64,000 nucleotides of DNA from Nostoc sp. NIES-3756. Lineage in GTDB: Bacteria > Cyanobacteriota > Cyanobacteriia > Cyanobacteriales > Nostocaceae. The stretch is taken from the NCBI RefSeq assembly GCF_001548375.1, contig NZ_AP017295.1, forward strand, positions 4,188,501 through 4,252,500. Reading direction: 5' to 3'. Shown here one piece after another: positions 18,082 through 25,898 of this stretch. The position numbers were made by a program, and so were the translations under genes. Numbering within the stretch: position 1 is the first letter of the stretch; every line of letters begins with the position of its first letter. The notes below the pieces were generated by a model, which had not been told where the DNA came from, ran no database searches, and saw only the letters and a list, made by a program, of their open reading frames with translations.

Positions 18082-18231
18082 TGTATTTACCTATAAAATA
18101 AGGTGAAAAATTTGAGGTGGTGATCAATAACTTCTTCAAGAAAGAAATTAAAAATCTTAAGTTTTGCACCTAGCATTAGCGATGATAGAATGTATGTCAC
18201 TTACTTGGTGCAAGATATTGATAAATATGCT

Positions 18232-20325
18232 TCAGCTTAACAATAGACGACAAAGCTCATCGATTTGTTGACTACTTTCAGAAATCAGTCGATGGGCTAT
18301 TGTTTGTAGTTGACGAGTATTTTTTAGTTTAATGTTATCTATTTCTTCTACATCACCATCTAACAAAGCTTGAAAGCGATAATAATAACTTTTAGCTGCT
18401 TTATCACTAGATTCAAATAATCGTTCTAATTCTCCAGATACTACTTCGCTACCACTATCAAACACAATATTTAAAAGTGGTCTCCCCCATTGCAAAAGAC
18501 CCCAATTTTTGACTTCATTATAAGGATAAGCGCTTGTTAACGAACCTGTACCTAAAGACACTACTAAGATATCTTCCAGATTGAGGGTTTTGTTTGCTTG
18601 GCGTTTACTATTAATTTGGGCTTCTAAAATAGCTAGGTGGGCTGGATTATTAGCAAATACACCACCATCTATTAAAGTATAAAAGCCGTTGGTATTTTGA
18701 ACGCTGGCAATGCGATGGGGAGCAAAATAAGTGGGAGTGGCACTAGTGGCTAATGCTGCATCTAGGAGCGAAAAACCAGCACATAATTTGCGAAACTTTT
18801 TCGATTCTACCTCTTGTTTTTCTAGTTGATTGGTAAAAAATATGGGAAGGCGCTGTTCTATATCATAACTAGTGACAAAGACTTCTTTAAGACTATTTTC
18901 TAAAAGGCTATCACTAAAATATTGTTTCAAAATTTCTTGTTTGCTTTTGGAAGGATATTTTGGTTGGAGGAATATATCTTCTAAAGGGCCAAGTATTCTT
19001 TCAAACAATGGCTCATAAAATATTTCTACCCCATACTCAATAAATAGTTGTATGAGATCCTCAGCAGTGTATTCAGCCACTGGTGAGTTATCAGACACAT
19101 CTGTATTTAATCGAGGTTTAGTTAGTCCGAGCGCTAAAATTCCACCACTTGAAGTACCGGCAATTAAATCAAATAAACTAAATATAGGCTTTTGTGTACG
19201 TCTTTCTATTTCTGCTAGTAGGAATGCAGGAATTATGCCCCGAATACCGCCGCCATCAATGGCAAGTATTTTATATTTGGGACTCGCTTCTGTATTCATT
19301 ATTTCTGGCACTTCCTCCTGTGTGAATGTTGGCGGTTGTGGGATGTTTTCAGAAACTTCTGTTTGCTCTGTTTTAGGCTGATCTTCATTTGATTGGAGAG
19401 TAATCAGAGTGAGGTTAATATCAGATTCTTCACTATTTATATCTATCTGGGTAATTCCCTGTGTTTGGTCTTCTTCACTACTTTTTAATGGGATTGTTGC
19501 TGCTAATAAATCTGTAGTTAAAATAGAAATATTTTCTTCTGAGATATCAGATATAACTTCTGTGTCAATTTGAATATCTTCTTGATTTGATGTTGGTTCT
19601 GCAAGTGGAACTTGAGGAGATAATTGTGTTGCGAAAGAAATTTGTGCTAATTCCCAACTAGGATTACCACGGAAATTTCCTTGATATGATTTCCCTTTTT
19701 GATTTTTTACAGTTGTGCCTTGCCCATCATTTAATTTCCAATAAGCCACAAGTCCTTCTTCATCCCCAACTATGAGGTCAAGGCGATGGGTTTGAATTTG
19801 TTCGTGAGTAAGTGGATAATTCCAAACACTAATGTTGGCTAATTGTCCTTTGAAATATACCTGTTTGTGTAAAGTTGCTCCCAGAGTTATCGAACTTGTG
19901 GCTTTATTTAAAGCTGACCCTCTAAAAGAATCAGTGTACTCATTATCATTAAGATATACTGTAACTTGACCATTGTTAAAAACAATAGCAAAAAAGTGCC
20001 ATTGTCTTATAGTCAATTCTCCTCTGCCAAAGGTTTTAATACCCTTGCTAACAGTTTCATCAATGTAAACATCTAGGCTACCTGTCTCACTGATGCCAAA
20101 TTCAAAATTATCACTGTATCGCTCTGAAGAACGAGCAAAGAATACATTACGTGTTCCGTAACTAGTAGCTTTATTTGTTAATTCATGTGGATTTATCCAT
20201 CCGGAGACAGTAAATGCTGTACTTCCTTGAGCAAAAACACCACCCAGATCATTTCTGCCAAAATCTATATAATCATCTACCCCATCAAATGTTAAAACTA
20301 TTTGTGTATCTGCTAGGTCTGTCAC
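18232..20325 (-). CDS. LamG-like/patatin-like phospholipase fusion
   Basis: A 697-residue two-domain protein. Residues 1-~215 form a LamG/concanavalin-like jelly roll (VLTFDGVDDYIDFG, FTVSGWINP, ISVWNYPLTHEQI, GLVAYWKLNDGQGT), usually a carbohydrate- or ligand-binding module. An acidic Ser/Glu/Thr-rich linker follows (~230-350). The patatin domain has the oxyanion loop DGGGIRGI (357-364), nucleophile Ser392 in GTSSG and catalytic Asp in LIDGGVFANNPA, so the catalytic dyad is complete and lipid acyl-hydrolase activity is expected. No signal peptide is seen. The start is GTG at 20325 with GGAG 11 nt upstream. It lies between the ATP-grasp ligases and the membrane protein, all on one strand; patatins are not a standard microviridin gene. 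Confidence 0.85.
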   Translation of the reverse strand: MTDLADTQIVLTFDGVDDYIDFGRNDLGGVFAQGSTAFTVSGWINPHELTNKATSYGTRNVFFARSSERYSDNFEFGISETGSLDVYIDETVSKGIKTFGRGELTIRQWHFFAIVFNNGQVTVYLNDNEYTDSFRGSALNKATSSITLGATLHKQVYFKGQLANISVWNYPLTHEQIQTHRLDLIVGDEEGLVAYWKLNDGQGTTVKNQKGKSYQGNFRGNPSWELAQISFATQLSPQVPLAEPTSNQEDIQIDTEVISDISEENISILTTDLLAATIPLKSSEEDQTQGITQIDINSEESDINLTLITLQSNEDQPKTEQTEVSENIPQPPTFTQEEVPEIMNTEASPKYKILAIDGGGIRGIIPAFLLAEIERRTQKPIFSLFDLIAGTSSGGILALGLTKPRLNTDVSDNSPVAEYTAEDLIQLFIEYGVEIFYEPLFERILGPLEDIFLQPKYPSKSKQEILKQYFSDSLLENSLKEVFVTSYDIEQRLPIFFTNQLEKQEVESKKFRKLCAGFSLLDAALATSATPTYFAPHRIASVQNTNGFYTLIDGGVFANNPAHLAILEAQINSKRQANKTLNLEDILVVSLGTGSLTSAYPYNEVKNWGLLQWGRPLLNIVFDSGSEVVSGELERLFESSDKAAKSYYYRFQALLDGDVEEIDNIKLKNTRQLQTIAHRLISESSQQIDELCRLLLS

Positions 20326-20517
20326 AATAATTTCATCTCCAAATATAGATAATTCGTAATTTGTAATTTAAAATATTGAATATAAATAATTTAATAGATT
20401 AATTGCATTACCGACCTGAAAATTATTATGAGATTTAGTTGCGATCGCTACTATCTTCCTCTAGATAATGCTATTGCAAAAGTATCAAAGAAAAAGAAAA
20501 CTATATAATACTCAATC

Positions 20518-21495
20518 CTAGTTTTTATTAGTTAGTAATACTTCTGCGATCGCCTGAGAAATCTGATAGTGTGGTGAGTATATTTCCATCCAAAAAAATT
20601 CTCCGACAGGGTTAACTTCTAGAAATACGTAACGACCATCGGGGGTGACAATAATGTCAATTGCTCCATAGTTTAAGCCAAAATAAGCCATGAGTTTGAG
20701 TAACTTCTTCTCAATATCCTCTGGTAAGTTGTAGGGTTGCCAATTCTTCGATAAGCTTTTTCCCTCTTTACGCCAGTCGAAAGTAGAGCCTGCCAAACTT
20801 TGCGAATCTACTGCGGCTGTAAATACTTGGTGTCCCACAATCGTTGTCCGCAACTCCAACGCTTTTGGTATATTTTCTTGGAAAGTCATCGGACAAAAAC
20901 GTAGTCCTTCCATATTCTCCAGATCCTCATTTGTAACTGGAGTGGTAAACACTACGTTTTCTCGTCCCTGATCATCATATATAGCAAAGGAAGAAAGCAT
21001 CTTGGTGATTATCCCTTGCTGACACTCTTGAGCAAATTGCTTGACTGCTTCGGGATTGTTGGAAGTTAAGGTACGGGGAGTTAAAAGCCCTACTTCTTTA
21101 GCAACTTGTAACTGTAGTTGCTTATTATTCGCCCTATCCACATTGGACATTTTATCGAAGTGGAATCCTTGAAGGCTGGCAATCATTCCCCTAACAGTGG
21201 CGCGACATTCCTGAATTGACGCATCTCTGTATTGCTTGTCCATTGAGTTGGGGATTTTGTGTCCGTAGCGCATCCGCCGATACCAAACTGAAGACACTTC
21301 ACGCAAATCTAGCTGCTGTTCGCCATCAGTAATAATTACCCTCTCAGTATCACCGGAATAAATATCTAGTTTGACTTCGGTGGGATATCTGTCTGTGTCG
21401 AACCGGAAAGCTTTTTCTCCTCTGTCCTCAATTTCTTTGATGACTAGAGGAATGCTTTCGTTGTCGTTGCTAAATGTAACTATTAATACTGTCAT
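20518..21495 (-). CDS. mdnC: ATP-grasp graspetide ligase, MvdD/MdnC-like
   Basis: A 325-residue ATP-grasp ligase. The N-terminus VLIVTFSNDNESIPLV and the FRFDTDRYPTEV strand are typical of the MvdD branch, and the ATP-grasp core runs from ~110. It includes CQQGIITKMLSSFA, the ELRTTIVGHQVFTAAVD strand and the Mg-binding end YVFLEVNPVGEFFW (residues ~290-303). In microviridin biosynthesis the MvdD/MdnC enzyme acts first, forming two omega-ester bonds from core Thr/Ser hydroxyls to Asp/Glu side chains after binding the PFFARFL helix of the leader. It lies 54 bp downstream of the MvdC/MdnB-like gene. The C/D assignment rests on remembered family signatures and on the precursor-B-C order. Confidence 0.88.
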   Translation of the reverse strand: MTVLIVTFSNDNESIPLVIKEIEDRGEKAFRFDTDRYPTEVKLDIYSGDTERVIITDGEQQLDLREVSSVWYRRMRYGHKIPNSMDKQYRDASIQECRATVRGMIASLQGFHFDKMSNVDRANNKQLQLQVAKEVGLLTPRTLTSNNPEAVKQFAQECQQGIITKMLSSFAIYDDQGRENVVFTTPVTNEDLENMEGLRFCPMTFQENIPKALELRTTIVGHQVFTAAVDSQSLAGSTFDWRKEGKSLSKNWQPYNLPEDIEKKLLKLMAYFGLNYGAIDIIVTPDGRYVFLEVNPVGEFFWMEIYSPHYQISQAIAEVLLTNKN

Positions 21496-21523
21496 AGAAT
21501 TTTAAGTTGATTTTTTATAGTTG

Positions 21524-21539
21524 AAGGACTAAAGTCCTT
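21524..21539. repeat. Short palindrome between the two ligase genes
   Basis: AAGGACT/AGTCCTT with a 2-nt spacer lies in the 54-bp gap between the ATP-grasp genes. It is a shorter copy of the palindrome at 26835-26860. No T-run follows, so it more likely affects mRNA stability than termination. Confidence 0.6.
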
Positions 21540-21549
21540 ACTACAAGCT

Positions 21550-22533
21550 TTATCCAGCAATCAGAGCATCAGCGATCGCACTCGAAATTGGCAAGTCTAA
21601 ATCTTTCTCCAGCATTCCCCACTCTCCTGTAGGGTTGACTTCCAAAAAGACGTATTCCCCTGATGGCGTGACGATGAAATCTAACGATCCAAATGACAGC
21701 CCAAATTTACCCATGAAGGCTTGCAGGCGACGTACCACTTCATCAGGAAGCTGGTGGTGTTGCCATGCACCAACATCAACACCTGGTTTACGCCAATCAA
21801 CTTTAGCGCCTGCATACACCTCTGCATTGAGCGCTCCTACAAATACATTGCCATTTACATACACTACTCGCAATTCCTGTTGTTTGGGAATTTGCTCTTG
21901 AAATACCATTGGGCAATAACGCAGTGACTCGGCATCTTGTAAGTCTTCTTCTTTAACGGTGCTAGTGTAAAGGAAGAAGGAAGAATTAGCTTCCATACTG
22001 CGGGAAAGCGCAGTTAAAAGCTTACTCACCATTTTGCCGTTAACTTGCCCAAAAAACTCTCTAGCTGCTTCGGCTTTGTTGGTAACAAGAGTTTTGGGAA
22101 TAGTAAAACCTACTTCAGATGCAACCCGCAGTTGACGCAGCTTGTTACCTGCATAATCTATGCGCTCTAAATTATCTACCCAATGAGCGTCCTTGAGGCT
22201 GTCCCAAAAACCTTCTAAAGTTGCGCTTGATTCCTTAATGCAAGCATCTCGAAACTTTGGCACTAACTCTTGACTAAATTGTGGTTCCCAAATGCGGCGC
22301 ATCCAGACAGCTTGCACCTGCTGTGTGCTGATAGAGTGGTTGTTATATTCTATGGTGTGATAGGTTTTGGACTTGTCAAAATGTGCTGTTAAGTCTACTT
22401 CCAAAGGAAACTTATCAGTATCTAGACGAAATGGTTGCGCCCCTTTTTTTGACAAGGCTTGTGCCACTCTATCTATTGTGAAGAAATCACCACTATGGGT
22501 AATTAATAGAACAACATCACCAGACACTTGCAT
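21550..22533 (-). CDS. mdnB: ATP-grasp graspetide ligase, MvdC/MdnB-like
   Basis: A 327-residue ATP-grasp ligase, paralogous to the one at 20518-21495. It opens with VVLLITHSGDFFTIDRVAQAL and FRLDTDKFPLEV, typical of the MvdC branch. It has the ELRVVYVNGNVFVGALNAE strand and the metal-binding end YVFLEVNPTGEWGML. In microviridin biosynthesis this enzyme acts after the ester-forming ligase and makes the omega-amide bond between the core Lys and a Glu/Asp side chain. It is the first large gene after the precursors, 164 bp downstream of the last one, so it probably shares their transcript. The start is ATG at 22533; no strong Shine-Dalgarno sequence is visible. Confidence 0.88.
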   Translation of the reverse strand: MQVSGDVVLLITHSGDFFTIDRVAQALSKKGAQPFRLDTDKFPLEVDLTAHFDKSKTYHTIEYNNHSISTQQVQAVWMRRIWEPQFSQELVPKFRDACIKESSATLEGFWDSLKDAHWVDNLERIDYAGNKLRQLRVASEVGFTIPKTLVTNKAEAAREFFGQVNGKMVSKLLTALSRSMEANSSFFLYTSTVKEEDLQDAESLRYCPMVFQEQIPKQQELRVVYVNGNVFVGALNAEVYAGAKVDWRKPGVDVGAWQHHQLPDEVVRRLQAFMGKFGLSFGSLDFIVTPSGEYVFLEVNPTGEWGMLEKDLDLPISSAIADALIAG

Positions 22534-22697
22534 AAAATATTTTCTTTGGGAATTTTTTTATGTAGATATTTAAGACAACCCCAACACCCTAAAGATTTTG
22601 GCGATGTGAGGTAGGCGCTCTGCGCCATCGCGTTCCCAAGAGTAGCGTTGAGTTACTTGATAACTACTCGTCTAGTTTCTAGCGAAGCTAACTAGAT

Positions 22698-22838
22698 TTA
22701 GTAGTCTTCAAAATCGGAAGGATATTTAAAAGTATTGATAGGAGCAGTATCAGAAGCTTGGGCAGCTTGCTCTTCCAAGAAACGGGCAAAGAATGGTACA
22801 GCTTCTACATTTGCTGTTTTGACTGTGTTGGTAGACAT
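22698..22838 (-). CDS. mdnA: Microviridin precursor peptide 1 (core TFKYPSDFEDY)
   Basis: A 46-residue precursor. The leader has the ligase-recognition helix VPFFARFLEEQ (residues 14-24). The C-terminal core ends TFKYPSDFEDY, keeping the microviridin pattern: Thr and Ser as ester donors, Lys as amide donor, and Asp/Glu/Asp as acceptors. The final W-E-E-Y of classical cores is F-E-D-Y here. AAGGA lies 8-9 nt before the ATG. This is the promoter-distal member of three tandem precursors and shares leader and 5' flank with the middle copy. The product should be a tricyclic serine-protease inhibitor, with Phe in the presumed selectivity-determining position after Thr. Confidence 0.93.
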   Translation of the reverse strand: MSTNTVKTANVEAVPFFARFLEEQAAQASDTAPINTFKYPSDFEDY

Positions 22839-22928
22839 GGTAATCTTCCTTGATATTGGTTGTTAACCAGGAGTAGGAGTTAGTTAATAACTACTACTCC
22901 CTTCATTAGCCCATGAAGCTAACTGGAT

Positions 22929-23072
22929 TTAGTATTCTTCCCAATCGGAAGGATACTTGCGAGTCTCGAAAGGAGCAGTATCTGATACTTCAGCTACTGG
23001 CTGCTCTTCTAAGAACCGGGCAAAGAATGGTACAACTTCCACGTTTGCTGGTTTAACTGTGTTTGTAGACAT
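22929..23072 (-). CDS. mdnA: Microviridin precursor peptide 2 (core TRKYPSDWEEY)
   Basis: A 47-residue precursor whose leader is nearly identical to that of copy 1 (MSTNTVK-ANVE-VPFFARFLEEQ). The core TRKYPSDWEEY is the canonical microviridin ring system with Arg after the donor Thr. In microviridins this position affects protease selectivity, so an Arg would be expected to favour trypsin-like targets (inference). AAGGA precedes the ATG by 8-9 nt. The upstream ~65 bp are almost the same as those before copy 1, showing a tandem duplication of gene plus 5' flank. Confidence 0.95.
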   Translation of the reverse strand: MSTNTVKPANVEVVPFFARFLEEQPVAEVSDTAPFETRKYPSDWEEY

Positions 23073-23161
23073 GGTAATGTTCCTTGATATTGGTTGTTAA
23101 CCAGGAGTAATAGTTATTAGATAACTGCTACTCACTTACCTTCAGAAGCAAAAGACTAAAT

Positions 23162-23311
23162 TTACTTGTCTTCCAAATCTGAAGGATACTTGAAAGTCCA
23201 AGGAAAAGAGGGAGTCTCTGTTCCTTCACCTTCAGCATTTTGTCCTTCCAAAAAGCGCACAAAGAATGGAACCATTCCAACATCCACTGTCTTAACTTTA
23301 CGTGTAGACAT
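23162..23311 (-). CDS. mdnA: Microviridin precursor peptide 3, variant core ending TFKYPSDLEDK
   Basis: A 49-residue precursor and the first gene after the promoter elements. The leader helix is VPFFVRFLEGQ (Ala to Val, E to G), and a Gly/Glu/Thr/Pro-rich spacer leads to the core WTFKYPSDLEDK. The ring-forming Thr, Lys, Ser and acidic residues are kept, but the C-terminal aromatic residue is replaced by Lys and the usual Trp/Phe by Leu. The start ATG at 23311 has AGGA 10-12 nt upstream. It diverges more from copies 1 and 2 than those do from each other, so it is an older paralogue, probably with a different protease target. Confidence 0.93.
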   Translation of the reverse strand: MSTRKVKTVDVGMVPFFVRFLEGQNAEGEGTETPSFPWTFKYPSDLEDK

Positions 23312-23370
23312 GGTGTTTTTTCCTAAGGAAATTGTTTGGCCACTAAAACATTACCAGTGATTAAATATGT

Positions 23371-23396
23371 ATGCAAGGACAATTAAGACAGTTAAT
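23371..23396 (-). promoter_or_regulatory. Shared 26-bp promoter element, site 2 (precursor operon)
   Basis: Reading toward the precursors: a nonamer TTTAACTGT-like copy (ATTAACTGT), then CTTAATTGT, then CCTTGCAT, ending 59 bp before the ATG at 23311. TTGCAT could serve as -35, with TAATGT 17 bp downstream as -10. A second block with further CTTAACTGTC copies lies immediately upstream (23408-23447). Confidence 0.75.
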
Positions 23397-23407
23397 AATA
23401 GATTGTT

Positions 23408-23447
23408 TTAGGACAGTTAAGACATTTAGGACAGTTAAGATGCTTAA
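23408..23447 (-). promoter_or_regulatory. Additional CTTAACTGTCC repeats upstream of precursor promoter
   Basis: In gene direction: CTTAACTGTCC, TAAATGT, CTTAACTGTCC, TAAAAC. This is a 19-bp period of the same nonamer seen in the promoter element, without the CCTTGCAT end. It looks like an upstream auxiliary binding array unique to the precursor operon. Confidence 0.6.
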
Positions 23448-23615
23448 CAGATATCAATAATTAACAAGACAAAGTAAAGATTTTTAACCTAAAGTAATCC
23501 CGTCTTATTACTAAATTGATTAATCCTCAATAATTTTCAAGAAATAATATACTTAACTTTTAAAAAATTTGGGTATATAAGCAAGAATGATTTTGATAAA
23601 TTTTCCACTACCTTA

Positions 23616-25610
23616 TTAACTTTCAACCCGTAGCCATTTCAACACATTTGGATTTTTGTTATAGCGGTAGGTAAAACCATCTCTAGCAGTTATAGAATCT
23701 CCTTTACTGGCCTTACTTCTAATAGTGCTAATGGAATATTGAGTTAACTCACTCATTTCTTTATGAGAAAGCCCTTCGCTTATACCTATGTTCATTAATA
23801 TTTGTGATTGCTTTGGCGACTCATTATTAGGTGTAATTTGAGTGTTGTTTTTTTGATGGCGATATTCTTGTACAGTTAGAAGTCGCCAACTAGAATCTTG
23901 TGAAAGTTCTAAAACCCATTGATGATAATTAAATAGACTTTCTCGATGTCCCACACTGATATACGTTGTTCTCGTCTCTTGTAATTTTTGATATAAATTA
24001 CGTTCGTTATGCAAATCTAAAGCACTTGTTGCTTCATCCAATATGGTAAACCTCGGACGAGTGATTAACAGACGCGCAAAAGCCAGGCGTTGTTGTTCTC
24101 CCAATGATAACTTAGTTTCCCAAGGAACTTCAGTGTCAAAGCCTTCAGAGCGATAGAGCAAGTTTTGCAGATTGACTTGTTGTAAAACGGTTCTCAGTTC
24201 TACGTCGGTCATTTGAAGATTAGTTTTAGGGTAGAGTAACTGTTCACGCAGAGTTCCCAAAATGATATAAGGACGTTGGGGTAAAAATAAGACTTCCTCT
24301 AGGGGAGGTCGCACCAAACGACCTGTTCCCGCATTCCACAAACCTGCGATCGCTCTTAACAGTGAACTTTTACCTCGACCACTCGGCCCGACAATCAACA
24401 AACCTTCTCCAGGCTGAACGGAAACTGACAAATTCTCAACAATTACCTGTTCATAGTTGGGCGTTTGTAAAGTGACATTCTCAAAAGCAATTTGATTATC
24501 TTCTATTATTTTAATAGTACTGGCATTTTCGGTTTGTTTACTTACTTCTTGTAGCGCGTTGGAAAACTCAGCTAAACGCTCAACGTAACTAGAAAAACGC
24601 CCAGAAACACCAAATTCACGGATTAATTCTTCCAGAGCGCTGGCAAACTGATAGCTGGCTGTAGTAGCTTGTCCAACTTGTCCAAAATCAATTTCACCTC
24701 TCATATATAAAGGTGCAAGTACTAAGAGCATACCAAGTTCAATCGCAGACCGATATCCCCTGTTAAAAATTGCTTGATTTCTTTCCCAATCAATCCTTTG
24801 TTGAATATTTTTGATAACAATTAGAAATCGGCGTTTAATGATATTTTGCTCTTTCTTTTCCCCTTGATAAAAAGCTATGGATTCAGCGTGATTGCGAACG
24901 TGAGTTAGAGAGTAGCTATAATCACCTTTAGATGCAAGTTCTGCTTGATTAATATTAATTAATTCTTGACTTAAGTAAACACCAAGAAAATTACATATAA
25001 TTGTGTAAACAATGAGAGTAATAGCTATTGTTTGAGAAATTGACCAGATAATTGCTAAGAAAGCCAACATCTCTAGGATTTTTTCTAGAAAAGTGGCTGA
25101 AAAACTGAGAGAGTTATAAGTAACAGGTTCAATTTCTTGTGCTAAACGTTGATCTGGGTTATCAATATCGCTTTGAAAATTAATTTTATAATAAGCGCGA
25201 TTATGCAAATATTTATTTAAAATTACATTTTCTAACCATATATACCAATCAAGAGAAATTTGCCTCCTCACGCTTCTCGTACATCCTACTAAGAGTGTGA
25301 CTGCAACAAGTCCAGCCGCATAAATCGCTATACTATAATTAAATTTAGAATAATCTTTTTCTTGAATTATGACATCTATTAAGTAACGATAGATAAAAGT
25401 ATTAAATGCAGTTGCACCAACAAAAGCGATTATGAGCAATAATAGGAGAATAAGCATCCCCCAGGCACGAATAACATCTGAGAACACTCTTTCATTTGCC
25501 GAGTTGGGATACCAATAAGGAGACGCGATCGCCTTTACATCCTCCCAGAATTGCATCAAACCTAAAAAGGGATTTGTTGAAGGTTGATTTTGAATAACTT
25601 GAGTTGTCAT
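23616..25610 (-). CDS. Second SbmA/BacA-type ABC transporter, paralogue of the 15422-17440 gene
   Basis: A 664-residue fused membrane/ATPase half transporter closely matching the one at 15422-17440 throughout, including PDQRLAQEIEPVTYNSL in the membrane domain, Walker A GPSGRGKSS, signature LSLGEQQR and Walker B FTILDEATSALD. It has about six membrane helices between residues 45 and 330. It also shares the C-terminal tail (GLSHKEMSELTQYSISTIRS... to NPNVLKWL), which resembles a helix-turn-helix. It lies just upstream of the precursors on the same strand but is separated from them by the promoter array, so it has its own transcript. A role in peptide export or import, perhaps for a subset of the three products, is inferred. 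Confidence 0.87.
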   Translation of the reverse strand: MTTQVIQNQPSTNPFLGLMQFWEDVKAIASPYWYPNSANERVFSDVIRAWGMLILLLLLIIAFVGATAFNTFIYRYLIDVIIQEKDYSKFNYSIAIYAAGLVAVTLLVGCTRSVRRQISLDWYIWLENVILNKYLHNRAYYKINFQSDIDNPDQRLAQEIEPVTYNSLSFSATFLEKILEMLAFLAIIWSISQTIAITLIVYTIICNFLGVYLSQELININQAELASKGDYSYSLTHVRNHAESIAFYQGEKKEQNIIKRRFLIVIKNIQQRIDWERNQAIFNRGYRSAIELGMLLVLAPLYMRGEIDFGQVGQATTASYQFASALEELIREFGVSGRFSSYVERLAEFSNALQEVSKQTENASTIKIIEDNQIAFENVTLQTPNYEQVIVENLSVSVQPGEGLLIVGPSGRGKSSLLRAIAGLWNAGTGRLVRPPLEEVLFLPQRPYIILGTLREQLLYPKTNLQMTDVELRTVLQQVNLQNLLYRSEGFDTEVPWETKLSLGEQQRLAFARLLITRPRFTILDEATSALDLHNERNLYQKLQETRTTYISVGHRESLFNYHQWVLELSQDSSWRLLTVQEYRHQKNNTQITPNNESPKQSQILMNIGISEGLSHKEMSELTQYSISTIRSKASKGDSITARDGFTYRYNKNPNVLKWLRVES

Positions 25611-25741
25611 AAATTAGCAATAAACTGATTTATTTTGAGGATTATATTTATCGCATTTGCCAAAAAAATAAGAATATCAAATAATTTTAAATCTGTTTTT
25701 TCATATATTGTTAGTCACGTATTTTTAACTGGGTTAACAAA

Positions 25742-25772
25742 CAAAAAATCCTTCAAGAAAGTAAATGAAGGA
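25742..25772 (-). terminator. Intrinsic terminator after the cysteine peptidase gene
   Basis: On the minus strand: TCCTTCA, a 10-nt loop, TGAAGGA, then TTTTTTG. A 7-bp perfect stem followed by a T-run, 127 bp after the stop at 25899 and before the transporter start at 25610. This ends the peptidase transcript ahead of the transporter. Confidence 0.75.
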
Positions 25773-25898
25773 ATCATGTTGAGCTTTGATTGATAGTGAT
25801 AATTTCCAGATTTCACGGTCAGGACTTACGCATCAAGATATCTGTTAAGACTGGTTGTCAGTATTTTGAACACCCACGTAAGCCCTAACAGGTTTAAT

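Noticed and set aside
11245..20325. A CBASS or Pycsar antiphage system from the cyclase-like and patatin genes
   Set aside because: The cyclase-like protein is not a CD-NTase and lacks a key metal residue, the two genes are 5.7 kb apart, and no accessory genes are present.
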